DNA of 64,000 bases, taken from Psychrobacillus sp042944905 (GTDB lineage: Bacteria > Bacillota > Bacilli > Bacillales_A > Planococcaceae). Under the pieces are notes generated by a model, which was not told where the DNA came from, searched no databases, and saw only the letters and a list, made by a program, of their open reading frames with translations. The DNA lies in the NCBI RefSeq assembly GCF_042944905.1, contig NZ_CP168496.1:1736001-1800000 (forward strand). The letters are read 5' to 3'. The first letter of the stretch is position 1, and each line of letters starts with the position of its first letter. The position numbers were made by a program, and so were the translations under genes. Below are positions 9,309 to 17,722 of this stretch, one piece after another.

Positions 9309-9465
9309 GTGCACCTGGTCATCACCAATTCCCATGCGCTTTGGGCTAAACATTGGCTACACTATTAACGAAGAATTTTATGGAGGATCTGGAAGTGACG
9401 CAGTCACTTCCAGATCCTCTCTTTTCGGTAATCTTGTGGCGTATGTTTGTCCGTCGCCCTCTTGG
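9309..9465. repeat. Dispersed repeat, copy A (minus orientation)
   Basis: Read on the minus strand this stretch contains GGGCGACGGACAAAC, then CAAGATTACCGAAAA, then (after a hairpin) GTGTAGCCAATGTT, then TGATGACCAG. The same blocks in the same order occur at 48899-49022 on the plus strand, and GTGTAGCCAATGTTT recurs at 29121-29135. No reading frame spans it. It looks like a degenerate dispersed intergenic element. Confidence 0.6.
9383..9425. terminator. 17-bp perfect hairpin downstream of murG
   Basis: Bases 9383-9399 and 9403-9419 are perfect reverse complements around a 3-nt loop. TCTTTT follows on the plus strand, so it can act as the murG terminator. It lies inside dispersed repeat copy A, splitting blocks that are adjacent in copy B. 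Confidence 0.65.
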
Positions 9466-9768
9466 AATAGGAAGAGACAAGGTACATAGGATTTGGTTAA
9501 TGAGAGATTAGATGCTTTCCTATACTTTTAAAAGCGAACGAAGATGCAATTTCGTCCGCTCTGCACTTCTTTATTCATGGATGCTATCTATTTTTTTCCG
9601 GTTCCATCTACTATAATCTCTGCTCACTGACTCATGTATACTGTGGTCGTTAAAAGTAAAAATATATGGGAAGTCCTGCGTTAGGTAGTAACCATTCGGA
9701 AGGATTTCAAGTCGGTGTGAATACTGTATTCGTTAGATTACATTTCATATACTTATTATCTAAAAAAT
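9466..9768. other. Intergenic region with no gene recognised
   Basis: About 300 AT-rich bases between the dispersed repeat and the acetyltransferase terminator. I see no convincing frame, RNA motif or repeat here. Confidence 0.5.
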
Positions 9769-9805
9769 AAAAAACTCCCGTCAAATAAATAGTTGACGGG
9801 AGTTT
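9769..9805. terminator. Bidirectional terminator downstream of acetyltransferase
   Basis: Stem AAACTCCCGTCAA/TTGACGGGAGTTT with a 7-nt loop, A-rich on one side. It ends transcription of the minus-strand acetyltransferase. Confidence 0.9.
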
Positions 9806-9815
9806 ATGCATTATC

Positions 9816-10364
9816 TCACATTGCTTGTTCTTCTTCTGTATTTTCTTGAAGCATAACTAGGTGGAATAAATCTTTCGGAATGTAGTAAAGGTCGAAAGAA
9901 TCATTTTCTTTATTAATTGCTTCATATATGTTTGGATGCGTATCATTTGCTTTCATTGCGTAAGGTAGTTTTTCAGTAGCCCGTATACTTTTTGCGTTGT
10001 TTTTCCGTATACGTAAAAAAATTGTATGAATATCTGTTTCAAAAAACATTTCCTGTAAAAATTGTTCTTTAGCTTTTTTGTTATATCCAAGCCCTTGATA
10101 AGGTTTACCAATCCAAGTGCCGAGAAACCCCGCTCCATTTTCGATATCAAACAAATTAATCGTACCGATCGGTTGGCCGAAATCACTAACTATTGTTCGA
10201 GATATAGAAAGGCCTTTTTCTTCTTCTTCCATCAACTGTTTTGTTATAAACCAATATTCATCTGCTGAACTTGCTTTATTGCGTACATAAGCAAGTACGG
10301 ATGGTTCCGCCATTAATTCATATAATGCCGTACATTCATGTAAATCACGTTTTCTAATCAACAA
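9816..10364 (-). CDS. GNAT-family N-acetyltransferase (RimJ/RimL type)
   Basis: Acetyl-CoA-dependent N-acyltransferase of 182 residues; substrate unknown. It starts LIRKRDLHEC as RimJ/RimL-type enzymes do, has a GTINLFDI strand near 70, and a degenerate acetyl-CoA loop region GKPYQGLGYNKKAKE near 88-102. The start is TTG at 10364, preceded by GGGGGG. A GNAT gene between murG and arlR also occurs in staphylococci, to my recollection, so this is a conserved neighbour. A tRNA-like element lies in its leader about 80 bases upstream. Confidence 0.85.
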   Translation of the reverse strand: MLIRKRDLHECTALYELMAEPSVLAYVRNKASSADEYWFITKQLMEEEEKGLSISRTIVSDFGQPIGTINLFDIENGAGFLGTWIGKPYQGLGYNKKAKEQFLQEMFFETDIHTIFLRIRKNNAKSIRATEKLPYAMKANDTHPNIYEAINKENDSFDLYYIPKDLFHLVMLQENTEEEQAM

Positions 10365-10413
10365 AAGTGCCCCCCAAAAGAACCATAAATGAGCAGTATC
10401 ATCCTAGGTCCCT

Positions 10414-10447
10414 GAAATTTTTCATTTCGAATTGCATAAAAAATTTC
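10414..10447 (-). promoter_or_regulatory. Leader hairpin overlapping the tRNA-like 3' end
   Basis: GAAATTTTT (10414-10422) and AAAAATTTC (10439-10447) are perfect reverse complements. The distal arm on the minus strand uses the same GAAA that would close the acceptor stem of the tRNA-like element, so the two folds compete. It lies between that element and the acetyltransferase start. Confidence 0.4.
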
Positions 10448-10512
10448 GGGGTAGGAATCGAACCTACTAGGACCAGCTCAAAACTGGTGGCGCACCATTT
10501 GCCTTCCCACGA
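10443..10512 (-). tRNA. tRNA-like element / pseudo-tRNA, anticodon UUG (Gln-like)
   Basis: On the minus strand the sequence folds as a cloverleaf: D-stem GGC/GCC with GG in the loop, a perfect 5-bp anticodon stem ACCAG/CTGGT with loop TTTTGAG (anticodon TTG), a short variable loop, and a perfect 5-bp T-stem GTAGG/CCTAC with TTCGATT. The acceptor stem is poor (TCGTGGG against CCCGAAA: two mismatches and one wobble), base 8 is A instead of T, and no CCA is encoded. It is therefore likely a pseudo-tRNA or regulatory tRNA mimic. A normal tRNA-Gln is unlikely. Confidence 0.6.
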
Positions 10513-10531
10513 CAAAGTTAACTTTGTCTTA
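10512..10531. repeat. Short perfect hairpin abutting the tRNA-like element
   Basis: GACAAAG/CTTTGTC with a TTAA loop sits directly at the 5' side of the tRNA-like element on the minus strand. It may be a structured leader or processing site. Confidence 0.4.
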
Positions 10532-10991
10532 TAAAATTATTTGCTTTTATAATATACTAATTTTTGTTCCATTTGCATAGATAAATTTCTAAAAAAAATT
10601 GTTAATTTTTTGTGAAGAAAAATTTTCTGAATCGAACTAAAAACTTGTATCTTTTTTTCTAAATACATATGATTGATGGATACAAGAATCAACGCTGAAT
10701 GGAAATCATTGGATCATATAGTTGCATGCAATAATTACATGCAACTATATGAAATTACTATATGAATTAACTGAACATTATGTGTCACTAATTAGTAAAA
10801 AAAGATGATATGAACATAACTTATGTCAAGGAAACGGCAGCTATTCCTACTAAGTTTGCTAAAATCAATATTATAGTATCGGGGCTACTTTAGGGGAAAA
10901 CTCATTAAGTGAAAAGAACTTTTGAAAATATACAAACTTTTCGTTGAAATACTATCTCAAACTACTATTTTAAAAGGGGAATTATATAGGT
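10532..10991. other. Intergenic region upstream of arlRS
   Basis: About 460 AT-rich bases without a credible gene. It contains a perfect 14-bp inverted repeat (10715-10728 and 10738-10751) and must hold the arlRS promoter, which I cannot place with confidence. Confidence 0.5.
10715..10751. repeat. Perfect 14-bp inverted repeat upstream of arlR
   Basis: CATATAGTTGCATG and CATGCAACTATATG are separated by 9 bases. No T run follows, so this is not a standard terminator. It could be a regulator site or an RNA hairpin in a long 5' leader, since arlR starts 240 bases downstream. Confidence 0.55.
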
Positions 10992-11663
10992 ATGAAACGA
11001 CGAATATTACTCGTTGAGGATGAAGTGAATATAGCAAAGTTCGTGGAATTGGAACTAAAGTATGAAAACTTTGAAGTAACGGTTGTACATGATGGTAGAG
11101 AAGGGTTGGAATATGCACTTTTTAAAGCCTATGATCTGTTATTAGTTGATCTGATGCTACCAAGTTTAAATGGACTAGAAATATGTAGAAGAGTTAGAAA
11201 ACAAAAAAACACGCCTATCATCCTAATTACTGCGCGTGATGCCATAATTGATCGAGTTTCAGGTTTAGAGGCCGGTGCGGACGACTATGTGGTAAAACCT
11301 TTTGCTATAGAAGAACTACTTGCCAGAATACGAGCGATTTTACGCAGGGTTGGAGGGGAAGATGAACGGAATTCAAAATTAGTTATGTCTGAATTATTAG
11401 TGGATAAAAATGCACATCAAGTTTTCTATCAAGACAATCAAATCGAACTAACAAAAACAGAGTATGATTTGTTAGTTCTATTATTGGAAAACAAAAATAA
11501 AGTGCTAGCTAGAGAGTCAATTTTAGAAACAGTATGGGGGTATGATGTTGAAGCAGAAACAAATGTAGTGGATGTTTATATTAGGCATCTTAGAAAAAAA
11601 ATCCCCGAAATGTCTCATATGATTGAAACTGTTAGAGGAGTCGGGTATGTGATGCGTCAATGA
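10992..11663 (+). CDS. arlR: Two-component response regulator, OmpR/PhoB family (ArlR-like)
   Basis: DNA-binding response regulator of 223 residues. The receiver domain (1-120) has the acidic pocket EDE near residue 9-11, phospho-acceptor Asp in LLVDLMLPSLNGLEICR, and Lys in VVKPF. A winged-helix effector domain (about 128-222) ends in RHLRKKI and VRGVGYVM. The segment DLMLPSLNGLEICR and the position before odhA match staphylococcal ArlR as I remember it; YkoG of B. subtilis is a second relative. It overlaps the kinase gene by 4 bases (ATGA). Confidence 0.9.
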   Translation: MKRRILLVEDEVNIAKFVELELKYENFEVTVVHDGREGLEYALFKAYDLLLVDLMLPSLNGLEICRRVRKQKNTPIILITARDAIIDRVSGLEAGADDYVVKPFAIEELLARIRAILRRVGGEDERNSKLVMSELLVDKNAHQVFYQDNQIELTKTEYDLLVLLLENKNKVLARESILETVWGYDVEAETNVVDVYIRHLRKKIPEMSHMIETVRGVGYVMRQ

Positions 11664-13033
11664 AAAACTGGACACTTCAAAAAAAATGGACCTATAGCTC
11701 TGCTATTTCTATATTTTTAAGCTTTCTGACAATGTGTGTCATACTTTATTTTTCTCTTTTTAATTGGATGCTCATTTCTGAAAAGAAAACTGCTCAAAAT
11801 ACATTGAATGAAGTAGTCCAATTTTTACAATCGAAGGGACCATTTATAACAATTCAAGACATTAGTAGAAATCGAACATTGTTAAACCAAATTGTCAATC
11901 AAAAGCAGTCAATTCGTTTATTAAACAAAGACGGTATTGAAATACTGCGCATAAATGATGCGAGTAATTTCCCAGAATACTCAAAAGAATCCTCTACTGA
12001 ATTTCAGAGAGATGTGATAAATAATCAACTTGTTTATCATAAAGTAGAAGAATTGAATTTTGGAACTTTTTCTGGGTTTGTAGAAATTTCTCATAGTTTA
12101 GAAAGCTTCTCAGAGCTCATGAACTATATTTTAATTGCAATGCTTATATTCGCGGTTATTTCTCTTCTAATTTCTGCACTTATTGGGTATTCCCTGTCTT
12201 CGATTTTATTAAAACCAATTAAGGAACTTAGAGGGGAGATGCAGCGGGCGAAGCAACATAAGTTTTCCGAAAAAGTTAATTTTCATTACTCTTCAAATGA
12301 TGAATTGGGAGAATTGTTAATCATTTACAAGGAACTTATGAACGAAGTTTCCAAAACAATTAAAAGACAGGATGAATTTATTTACAATGTTTCGCATGAG
12401 TTAAGAACACCTATACAAGTTGTAGAAGGCCATTTGTCCCTTCTTAATCGTTGGGGAAAAGATGATCCACATGTTTTAGAAGAGTCTTTAATAATCTCTT
12501 TAGAAGAAATACAAAAAATGAAGAGGTTAATAGAAGAAATGCTAAAACTTGCGAAAAGGGAACATGCAGAAGAAACATTTCAAACAAGTATTTTAGAGGT
12601 GGCCATGTTTTTACAAAAAGAATATAAATTGATTCATCCTAAAGTGGCCATTTCAATGGAAATTAATCCCGATTACTTTGTTACTATTCAACCAACTGCT
12701 TTGCAGCAAATCCTTCGAAATTTAATTGATAATTCGATCAAATACAACGAAAATGATCCGAAAATAACGATTGCAGTAACTCGAAATGCTAAAAACATCA
12801 TTATTTCTTTAACGGATAACGGAATTGGAATTTCTAGTCATCAATTTAAGCAAATTTTTGAACGGTTTTATACTGTGGATGAAGCAAGAACAAAATCAAA
12901 AGGTGGATCCGGTCTAGGTTTAAGTATAGTTAAAATGATGGTAAAGGAATATGGGGGGGAAATTACCGTTGAAAGCAAGTTGGGAGAGGGCACAACGTTT
13001 CACGTATATCTTCCGTATATTACCAGTATTTGA
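11660..13033 (+). CDS. arlS: Sensor histidine kinase (ArlS-like)
   Basis: Membrane histidine kinase partner of the preceding regulator (457 residues). It has TM1 (about 12-34), an extracytoplasmic sensor of about 120 residues, TM2 (about 155-178), HAMP, a DHp domain with the phospho-acceptor His in NVSHELRTPIQ, and a HATPase domain with N box (LIDNSIKYN), G1 (DNGIG) and G2 (GGSGLGLSI). The motif RWGKDDPHVLEESL after the H box matches ArlS. The two genes are translationally coupled. In S. aureus ArlRS controls adhesion, autolysis and virulence; the role here is unknown. Confidence 0.9.
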   Translation: MKNWTLQKKWTYSSAISIFLSFLTMCVILYFSLFNWMLISEKKTAQNTLNEVVQFLQSKGPFITIQDISRNRTLLNQIVNQKQSIRLLNKDGIEILRINDASNFPEYSKESSTEFQRDVINNQLVYHKVEELNFGTFSGFVEISHSLESFSELMNYILIAMLIFAVISLLISALIGYSLSSILLKPIKELRGEMQRAKQHKFSEKVNFHYSSNDELGELLIIYKELMNEVSKTIKRQDEFIYNVSHELRTPIQVVEGHLSLLNRWGKDDPHVLEESLIISLEEIQKMKRLIEEMLKLAKREHAEETFQTSILEVAMFLQKEYKLIHPKVAISMEINPDYFVTIQPTALQQILRNLIDNSIKYNENDPKITIAVTRNAKNIIISLTDNGIGISSHQFKQIFERFYTVDEARTKSKGGSGLGLSIVKMMVKEYGGEITVESKLGEGTTFHVYLPYITSI

Positions 13034-13303
13034 TGTTTGAAAAGAATGTAAGAAACTTTTTATACAAATCCTTATTTAATTTACAAAAAAGCATTGTATT
13101 TTTTTATCATAGTAGTAAGATGGAAATGGAAAAATCGTTCTTTCAAAAGGTTCTTTAAGTACTCTTGAAATAGTGGTAAACTGTAAATGTGTTTAGAATG
13201 TGTACGTTTTACACAGGTTTCCTTATTTTTATACAATTTATATTATTATTGCAATTTTTATTATCAATGCCTAAAAGGCACAAAATGTTGGAGGTTTTTC
13301 TAA

Positions 13304-16108
13304 ATGTCGAACAAACAATCACCTTGGTCAGCTTTTTCTGGTCCTAACCTAGGTTATGTAATGGAGCAGTATGATTTATATCTACAATCTCCGGAAGAAG
13401 TGGACAGTGAATTAGTTAGTCTATTTCAACAATATGGGGCACCATCTATAGGAAATTCTTCAGAATTAAGTACAAATGCTTCTATTTCTGTAGGATCATC
13501 GAATGATTTTGATAAGATTATTCGCGCTATTCAGCTAGCGGATGCTATTCGTTCATATGGACATCTTGCCGCTAACATCTACCCGCTGAATGATGGTCCA
13601 AAAAATGAATCAAAAATTGATGTCAAAACATACAATTTAACAGAACAAGATTTAATAGAAGTGCCTGTTTCTTTTCTTATTTCTAATGCGCCAAAAAATA
13701 TTGCAAATGGATTGCAAGCAATCAAACACTTAAAAGCAGTTTACACAGATAATATTGCTTTTGAAATTGCTCATATTGTAGAACCAGAAGAACGTGCATG
13801 GTTACAAAATCGAATTGAAAACGGCGTTATTAAAGAAAACCTATCAGCAGATGATAAGAAAAAATTATTAAAACGTTTAACGCAAATTGAAGGTTTCGAG
13901 AAATTTATTCACCGTACTTTTGTAGGAGCAAAACGTTTCTCCATAGAAGGCTTGGATACTTTAGTCGTATTAATTGATGAATTGGTACGTCAATCGGATA
14001 AAACACAAACGAAACAAGTTAATATTGGAATGGCCCACCGAGGACGTTTAAATGTATTAACACATGTTTTAAATAAACCGTATGAAATGATGTTTGCAGA
14101 ATTTGCACATGTACCAAGCGAAGCTTTCTTACCGAAAGATGGTTCACTGGAATTATCGGAAGGATACTATGGTGATGTAAAATATCATAAAGGTGCTTCT
14201 TATCACTCAAAATCGGGATTAACTGTCCAATTAGCATATAATCCATCTCATTTAGAAGTTGTTAGTCCAATCGTTACAGGGCAAACTCGTGCTGCACAAG
14301 AATCTACTAGCATGCCAGGGTTTCCAGTACAAGATAAGAATGCAGCATTTGCAATACTAATACACGGAGATGCCGCATTTCCAGGTCAAGGTATTGTAAC
14401 AGAAGTATTAAACTATAGCCGTGTTCGTGGATTCCAAACAGGGGGATCTATTCATATTATCGCAAATAATATGATTGGATTTACAACAGAACATTATGAT
14501 TCTCGTTCTACTCATTACTCTTCAGATCCTGCTAAAGGATATGAAGTGCCTGTCATTCACGTTAATGCAGACGACCCTGAAGCTGTTTTAGGTGTGGCTA
14601 AATTTGCTATTGAATATCGTAAACAGTTTGGAAAAGATATCGTTATCGATCTTCTAGGATACCGTCGTTATGGTCATAATGAAATGGATGAGCCGTTAGT
14701 GACAAATCCTACTATGTATCATCTTATTCACAAACATCCAACGGTTCGAGAATTATATGGTCAACAATTAGTAAAAGATAATTTAATCGAATCTAAGGAA
14801 ATAAAATCTTTAGATGAATCTATTTTTAACGGTATGCAGCAAGCATATGATCGAGTAAAAGAACTTCCACAATCCACTGCACATGAAATTGTTATTCCTG
14901 AAGCAGTATTAAACGGAATGCCGGAAATTCAAACGGGTGTTGCTGAGCAACAGTTGAAAAAAATAAACGAAGAGTTACTCTCGTGGCCTAAAGATTTTAC
15001 AGCTTTCAAAAAGTTAGAAAAAATTCTTAAACGTCGTGAAGAACCATTTAAAGGTAAAGGGAAAGTGGATTGGGGTCATGCTGAAACACTTGCATTTGCA
15101 ACTATTTTACAAGATGGAAATTCCGTCCGTTTAACAGGTCAAGATGCACAGCGTGGAACTTTCTCACACAGACACTTAGTTTTGCATGATGAAACTACTG
15201 GTGCAGAATTAACGCCAATGCATTATATTAGTGAAGCTAAAGCATCCTTTGTTGTTTACAATAGTCCTTTAACCGAAGCTGCAGTTCTAGGTTATGAATT
15301 TGGTTATAATCTCGAGGATAATAATTCCTTATCTATTTGGGAAGCTCAATATGGTGACTTTGCAAATATGGCGCAAGTTATGTTTGATAACTTTATTAGT
15401 GCTGCACGTTCCAAATGGGGCTTGAAATCAGGATTAGTGATGCTTCTTCCTCACGCTGCTGAAGGTCAAGGGGCAGAGCATTCCAGTGCTCGATTAGAGC
15501 GTTATTTACAACTTGCTGCTGAAAACAACTGGACAGTTGCGAATCTTTCAAGCGCAGCAAACTATTTCCATATTTTGCGTAGACAAGCGAAAATGTTAAA
15601 AGAAGAAGCAATTCGTCCATTAATTATTGTATCTCCAAAATCATTGTTGCGTCATCCATTAGTAGGAGCAGATGTAGCAGAGTTAACTACAGGTCAATTT
15701 GAAACAGTAATTGAACAACCAGGTCTAGGTAAAAATACGAAAAAAGTTCAAAAAATTGTTTTTGCAAACGGTAAATTGGCAATTGATTTAGCGGATAAAG
15801 TGAAAGACGGAGCCGGATATGATCATTTGCATATTGTTCGAATAGAACAACTGTATCCTTTCCCTACTGAGAAACTTCAAGCTATAATCGAACAATATCC
15901 AAACGCGAAACAACTTGTTTGGGCTCAAGAAGAACCTAAAAACCAAGGTTCTTGGAATTTTGCACTACCATATTTACTTGAACTTGCGAATGGGAAAGAA
16001 ATCTCATACGTTGGACGTGTAGATCGTTCAAGTACTGCTGAAGGTGATATTGACACGTATAAAGTAGAACAAGCACGTATAATAGAAGAAGCAGTGAAAA
16101 GCATTTAA
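13304..16108 (+). CDS. odhA: 2-oxoglutarate dehydrogenase E1 component
   Basis: Thiamine-diphosphate E1 subunit of the 2-oxoglutarate dehydrogenase complex (TCA cycle), cytoplasmic. The 934-residue length is typical for Bacillales. Seen: N-terminal LGYVMEQYDLYLQSP (E2-binding tail), TPP-site segments MAHRGRLNVL and HGDAAFPGQG, and the HNEMDEP motif, then the transketolase-like pyrimidine-binding domain and C-terminal domain. The ribosome binding site is TTGGAGG before ATG 13304. It is followed 29 bases later by odhB, as in most Bacillales. The 270 bases upstream probably hold the promoter. Confidence 0.97.
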   Translation: MSNKQSPWSAFSGPNLGYVMEQYDLYLQSPEEVDSELVSLFQQYGAPSIGNSSELSTNASISVGSSNDFDKIIRAIQLADAIRSYGHLAANIYPLNDGPKNESKIDVKTYNLTEQDLIEVPVSFLISNAPKNIANGLQAIKHLKAVYTDNIAFEIAHIVEPEERAWLQNRIENGVIKENLSADDKKKLLKRLTQIEGFEKFIHRTFVGAKRFSIEGLDTLVVLIDELVRQSDKTQTKQVNIGMAHRGRLNVLTHVLNKPYEMMFAEFAHVPSEAFLPKDGSLELSEGYYGDVKYHKGASYHSKSGLTVQLAYNPSHLEVVSPIVTGQTRAAQESTSMPGFPVQDKNAAFAILIHGDAAFPGQGIVTEVLNYSRVRGFQTGGSIHIIANNMIGFTTEHYDSRSTHYSSDPAKGYEVPVIHVNADDPEAVLGVAKFAIEYRKQFGKDIVIDLLGYRRYGHNEMDEPLVTNPTMYHLIHKHPTVRELYGQQLVKDNLIESKEIKSLDESIFNGMQQAYDRVKELPQSTAHEIVIPEAVLNGMPEIQTGVAEQQLKKINEELLSWPKDFTAFKKLEKILKRREEPFKGKGKVDWGHAETLAFATILQDGNSVRLTGQDAQRGTFSHRHLVLHDETTGAELTPMHYISEAKASFVVYNSPLTEAAVLGYEFGYNLEDNNSLSIWEAQYGDFANMAQVMFDNFISAARSKWGLKSGLVMLLPHAAEGQGAEHSSARLERYLQLAAENNWTVANLSSAANYFHILRRQAKMLKEEAIRPLIIVSPKSLLRHPLVGADVAELTTGQFETVIEQPGLGKNTKKVQKIVFANGKLAIDLADKVKDGAGYDHLHIVRIEQLYPFPTEKLQAIIEQYPNAKQLVWAQEEPKNQGSWNFALPYLLELANGKEISYVGRVDRSSTAEGDIDTYKVEQARIIEEAVKSI

Positions 16109-16137
16109 GCAAGGAAAGATTAGAGGAGGAAATTCAA

Positions 16138-17367
16138 GTGGCAGATATTATAGTTCCAGAATTAGCAGAATCAATTACAGAGGGTACCATTGCACAATGG
16201 TTAAAACAACCAGGTGATACAATTGAAAAAGGTGAGTTCATCGTTGAACTTGAAACAGATAAAGTAAACGTTGAAGTAATTTCTGAAGAGGCTGGAGTTG
16301 TAAGTGAATTACTTGCAGCAGAAGGCGATACCGTTCAAGTAGGTCAGGTAATTGCAAGAGTAGGTGCTGGATCTGGATCAGCCGCATCTGCACCAGCTGC
16401 TGAAACAAAAGCACCAGAAGCTTCTGCACAAACTGAAGCCCCTAAAGCAGCTCCTGTTGCGGTTGAAACTACATCTGAACAAGATCGTACAATAGCAAGC
16501 CCAGCAGCTCGTAAATTAGCTCGTGAAAAAGGCATTAACTTAAGTGAAATTTCACCAGTTGATCCGATGGGACGCGTACGTGTTCAAGACGTATCAGCTC
16601 ATAGTACAGCACCGGCAGCTACAAAAGCAGCTATTACTACAGCAGCTACTGCTACACCAGAAGACGATGGTCGTTTTACTCGCGAGAAAATGTCTCGCCG
16701 TCGCCAAACAATTGCTTCTCGTTTATTAGAAGTAAGACAAAGCACTGCTATGTTAACGACATTCAATGAAATTGATATGACGAATGTAATGGCATTACGT
16801 TCTCGTAAAAAAGATAAATTCTTTGATGATCACGATGTACGTCTTGGCTTTATGTCATTCTTTACAAAAGCTGTTGTTGCTGCACTTAAAAAATATCCAT
16901 ATGTAAACTCACAAATTGACGGAGATTACATTGTTAAAAACAACTTCTATGATATCGGAATCGCAGTATCAACTGAAGGTGGATTAGTAGTACCAATCGT
17001 TCGTGATGCAGATCGTAAAAACTTTGCAGAAATCGAAGATAATATTGGTCAATTAGCGAAAAAAGCGCGTGATAATAAATTAGCTCTTTCTGATATGTCT
17101 GGTGGATCATTTACAATCACAAACGGTGGCGTATTCGGTTCATTACTTTCTACTCCTATATTAAATGGTACGCAAGTTGGTATCCTTGGAATGCATACTA
17201 TCCAAAAGCGTCCAATCGCTGTTGGAGAAGAAATTCAAATTCGTCCAATGATGTATGTGGCATTATCTTATGACCACCGCGTAATAGACGGAAAAGATTC
17301 AGTTGGATTCTTAAAAATGGTAAAAGAACTTCTAGAAAGCCCAGAAGACTTAATGTTAAATTCTTAA
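16138..17367 (+). CDS. odhB: Dihydrolipoyllysine succinyltransferase, E2 of 2-oxoglutarate dehydrogenase
   Basis: E2 core enzyme transferring the succinyl group to CoA. It has an N-terminal lipoyl domain with the lipoylated Lys in ETDKVNVEV (about residue 42), an Ala/Pro-rich linker (about 85-115), a peripheral-subunit-binding domain (about 118-155, ASPAARKLAREKG), a second linker, and the catalytic domain with the terminal active-site motif DHRVIDGKD. GTG 16138 follows GAGGAGGA. Length 409 residues. It forms an operon with odhA and ends at a strong terminator. Confidence 0.97.
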   Translation: MADIIVPELAESITEGTIAQWLKQPGDTIEKGEFIVELETDKVNVEVISEEAGVVSELLAAEGDTVQVGQVIARVGAGSGSAASAPAAETKAPEASAQTEAPKAAPVAVETTSEQDRTIASPAARKLAREKGINLSEISPVDPMGRVRVQDVSAHSTAPAATKAAITTAATATPEDDGRFTREKMSRRRQTIASRLLEVRQSTAMLTTFNEIDMTNVMALRSRKKDKFFDDHDVRLGFMSFFTKAVVAALKKYPYVNSQIDGDYIVKNNFYDIGIAVSTEGGLVVPIVRDADRKNFAEIEDNIGQLAKKARDNKLALSDMSGGSFTITNGGVFGSLLSTPILNGTQVGILGMHTIQKRPIAVGEEIQIRPMMYVALSYDHRVIDGKDSVGFLKMVKELLESPEDLMLNS

Positions 17368-17373
17368 TTAGTA

Positions 17374-17413
17374 AAAATGCAGACATATCTAATGGTATGT
17401 CTGCATTTTTTTA
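17374..17413 (+). terminator. Terminator of the odhAB operon
   Basis: AATGCAGACAT/ATGTCTGCATT stem followed by a run of T. Confidence 0.93.
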
Positions 17414-17474
17414 TAGGCATTTATTGAATTATGAGGATTACAATCGTATACTATTAAGTAAAGGAAGTGGTTAG

Positions 17475-17672
17475 ATGATACATAATAATTGGATAACTTC
17501 ACCAACACTTAAAACAGTTACATGTGTTCATACAGATGCTAAAAAATTCTTAGTAAGTAATGTACTAACTGTTGGCAAAACATACGAAGTAAAAAATGAA
17601 ACAGAAGAGTTTCTATTTGTCATCGATAATACAAGTAAAATCGGCGGCTACTACAAAGAATATTTTCAATAA
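17475..17672 (+). CDS. Small conserved protein of unknown function (65 aa)
   Basis: A 65-residue soluble protein between odhB and the MoxR gene. The start ATG 17475 follows AAGGAAGTGG, and its own terminator follows. Residues VKNETEEFLFVIDN and GGYYKEYF suggest a small beta-rich fold. It may belong to an uncharacterised DUF family common in Bacillales (I think DUF6501), but I cannot verify this. Confidence 0.75.
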   Translation: MIHNNWITSPTLKTVTCVHTDAKKFLVSNVLTVGKTYEVKNETEEFLFVIDNTSKIGGYYKEYFQ

Positions 17673-17704
17673 AAAAACCGATGAATTTCATCGGCTTTTT
17701 TTAT
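17671..17704 (+). terminator. Terminator after the 65-aa gene
   Basis: CCGATGAA/TTCATCGG stem flanked by A and T runs. The stem begins within the stop region of the gene. Confidence 0.88.
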
Positions 17705-17722
17705 TAGAGGGAGAATTAATAT

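Noticed and set aside
10443..10512. Functional tRNA-Gln
   Set aside because: Two acceptor-stem mismatches, A at position 8 and no encoded CCA make a normal translation tRNA unlikely; reported as tRNA-like instead.
16238..16535. Minus-strand ORFs inside odhB
   Set aside because: Composition artefacts of the Ala/Pro-rich linker; odhB is intact on the plus strand.
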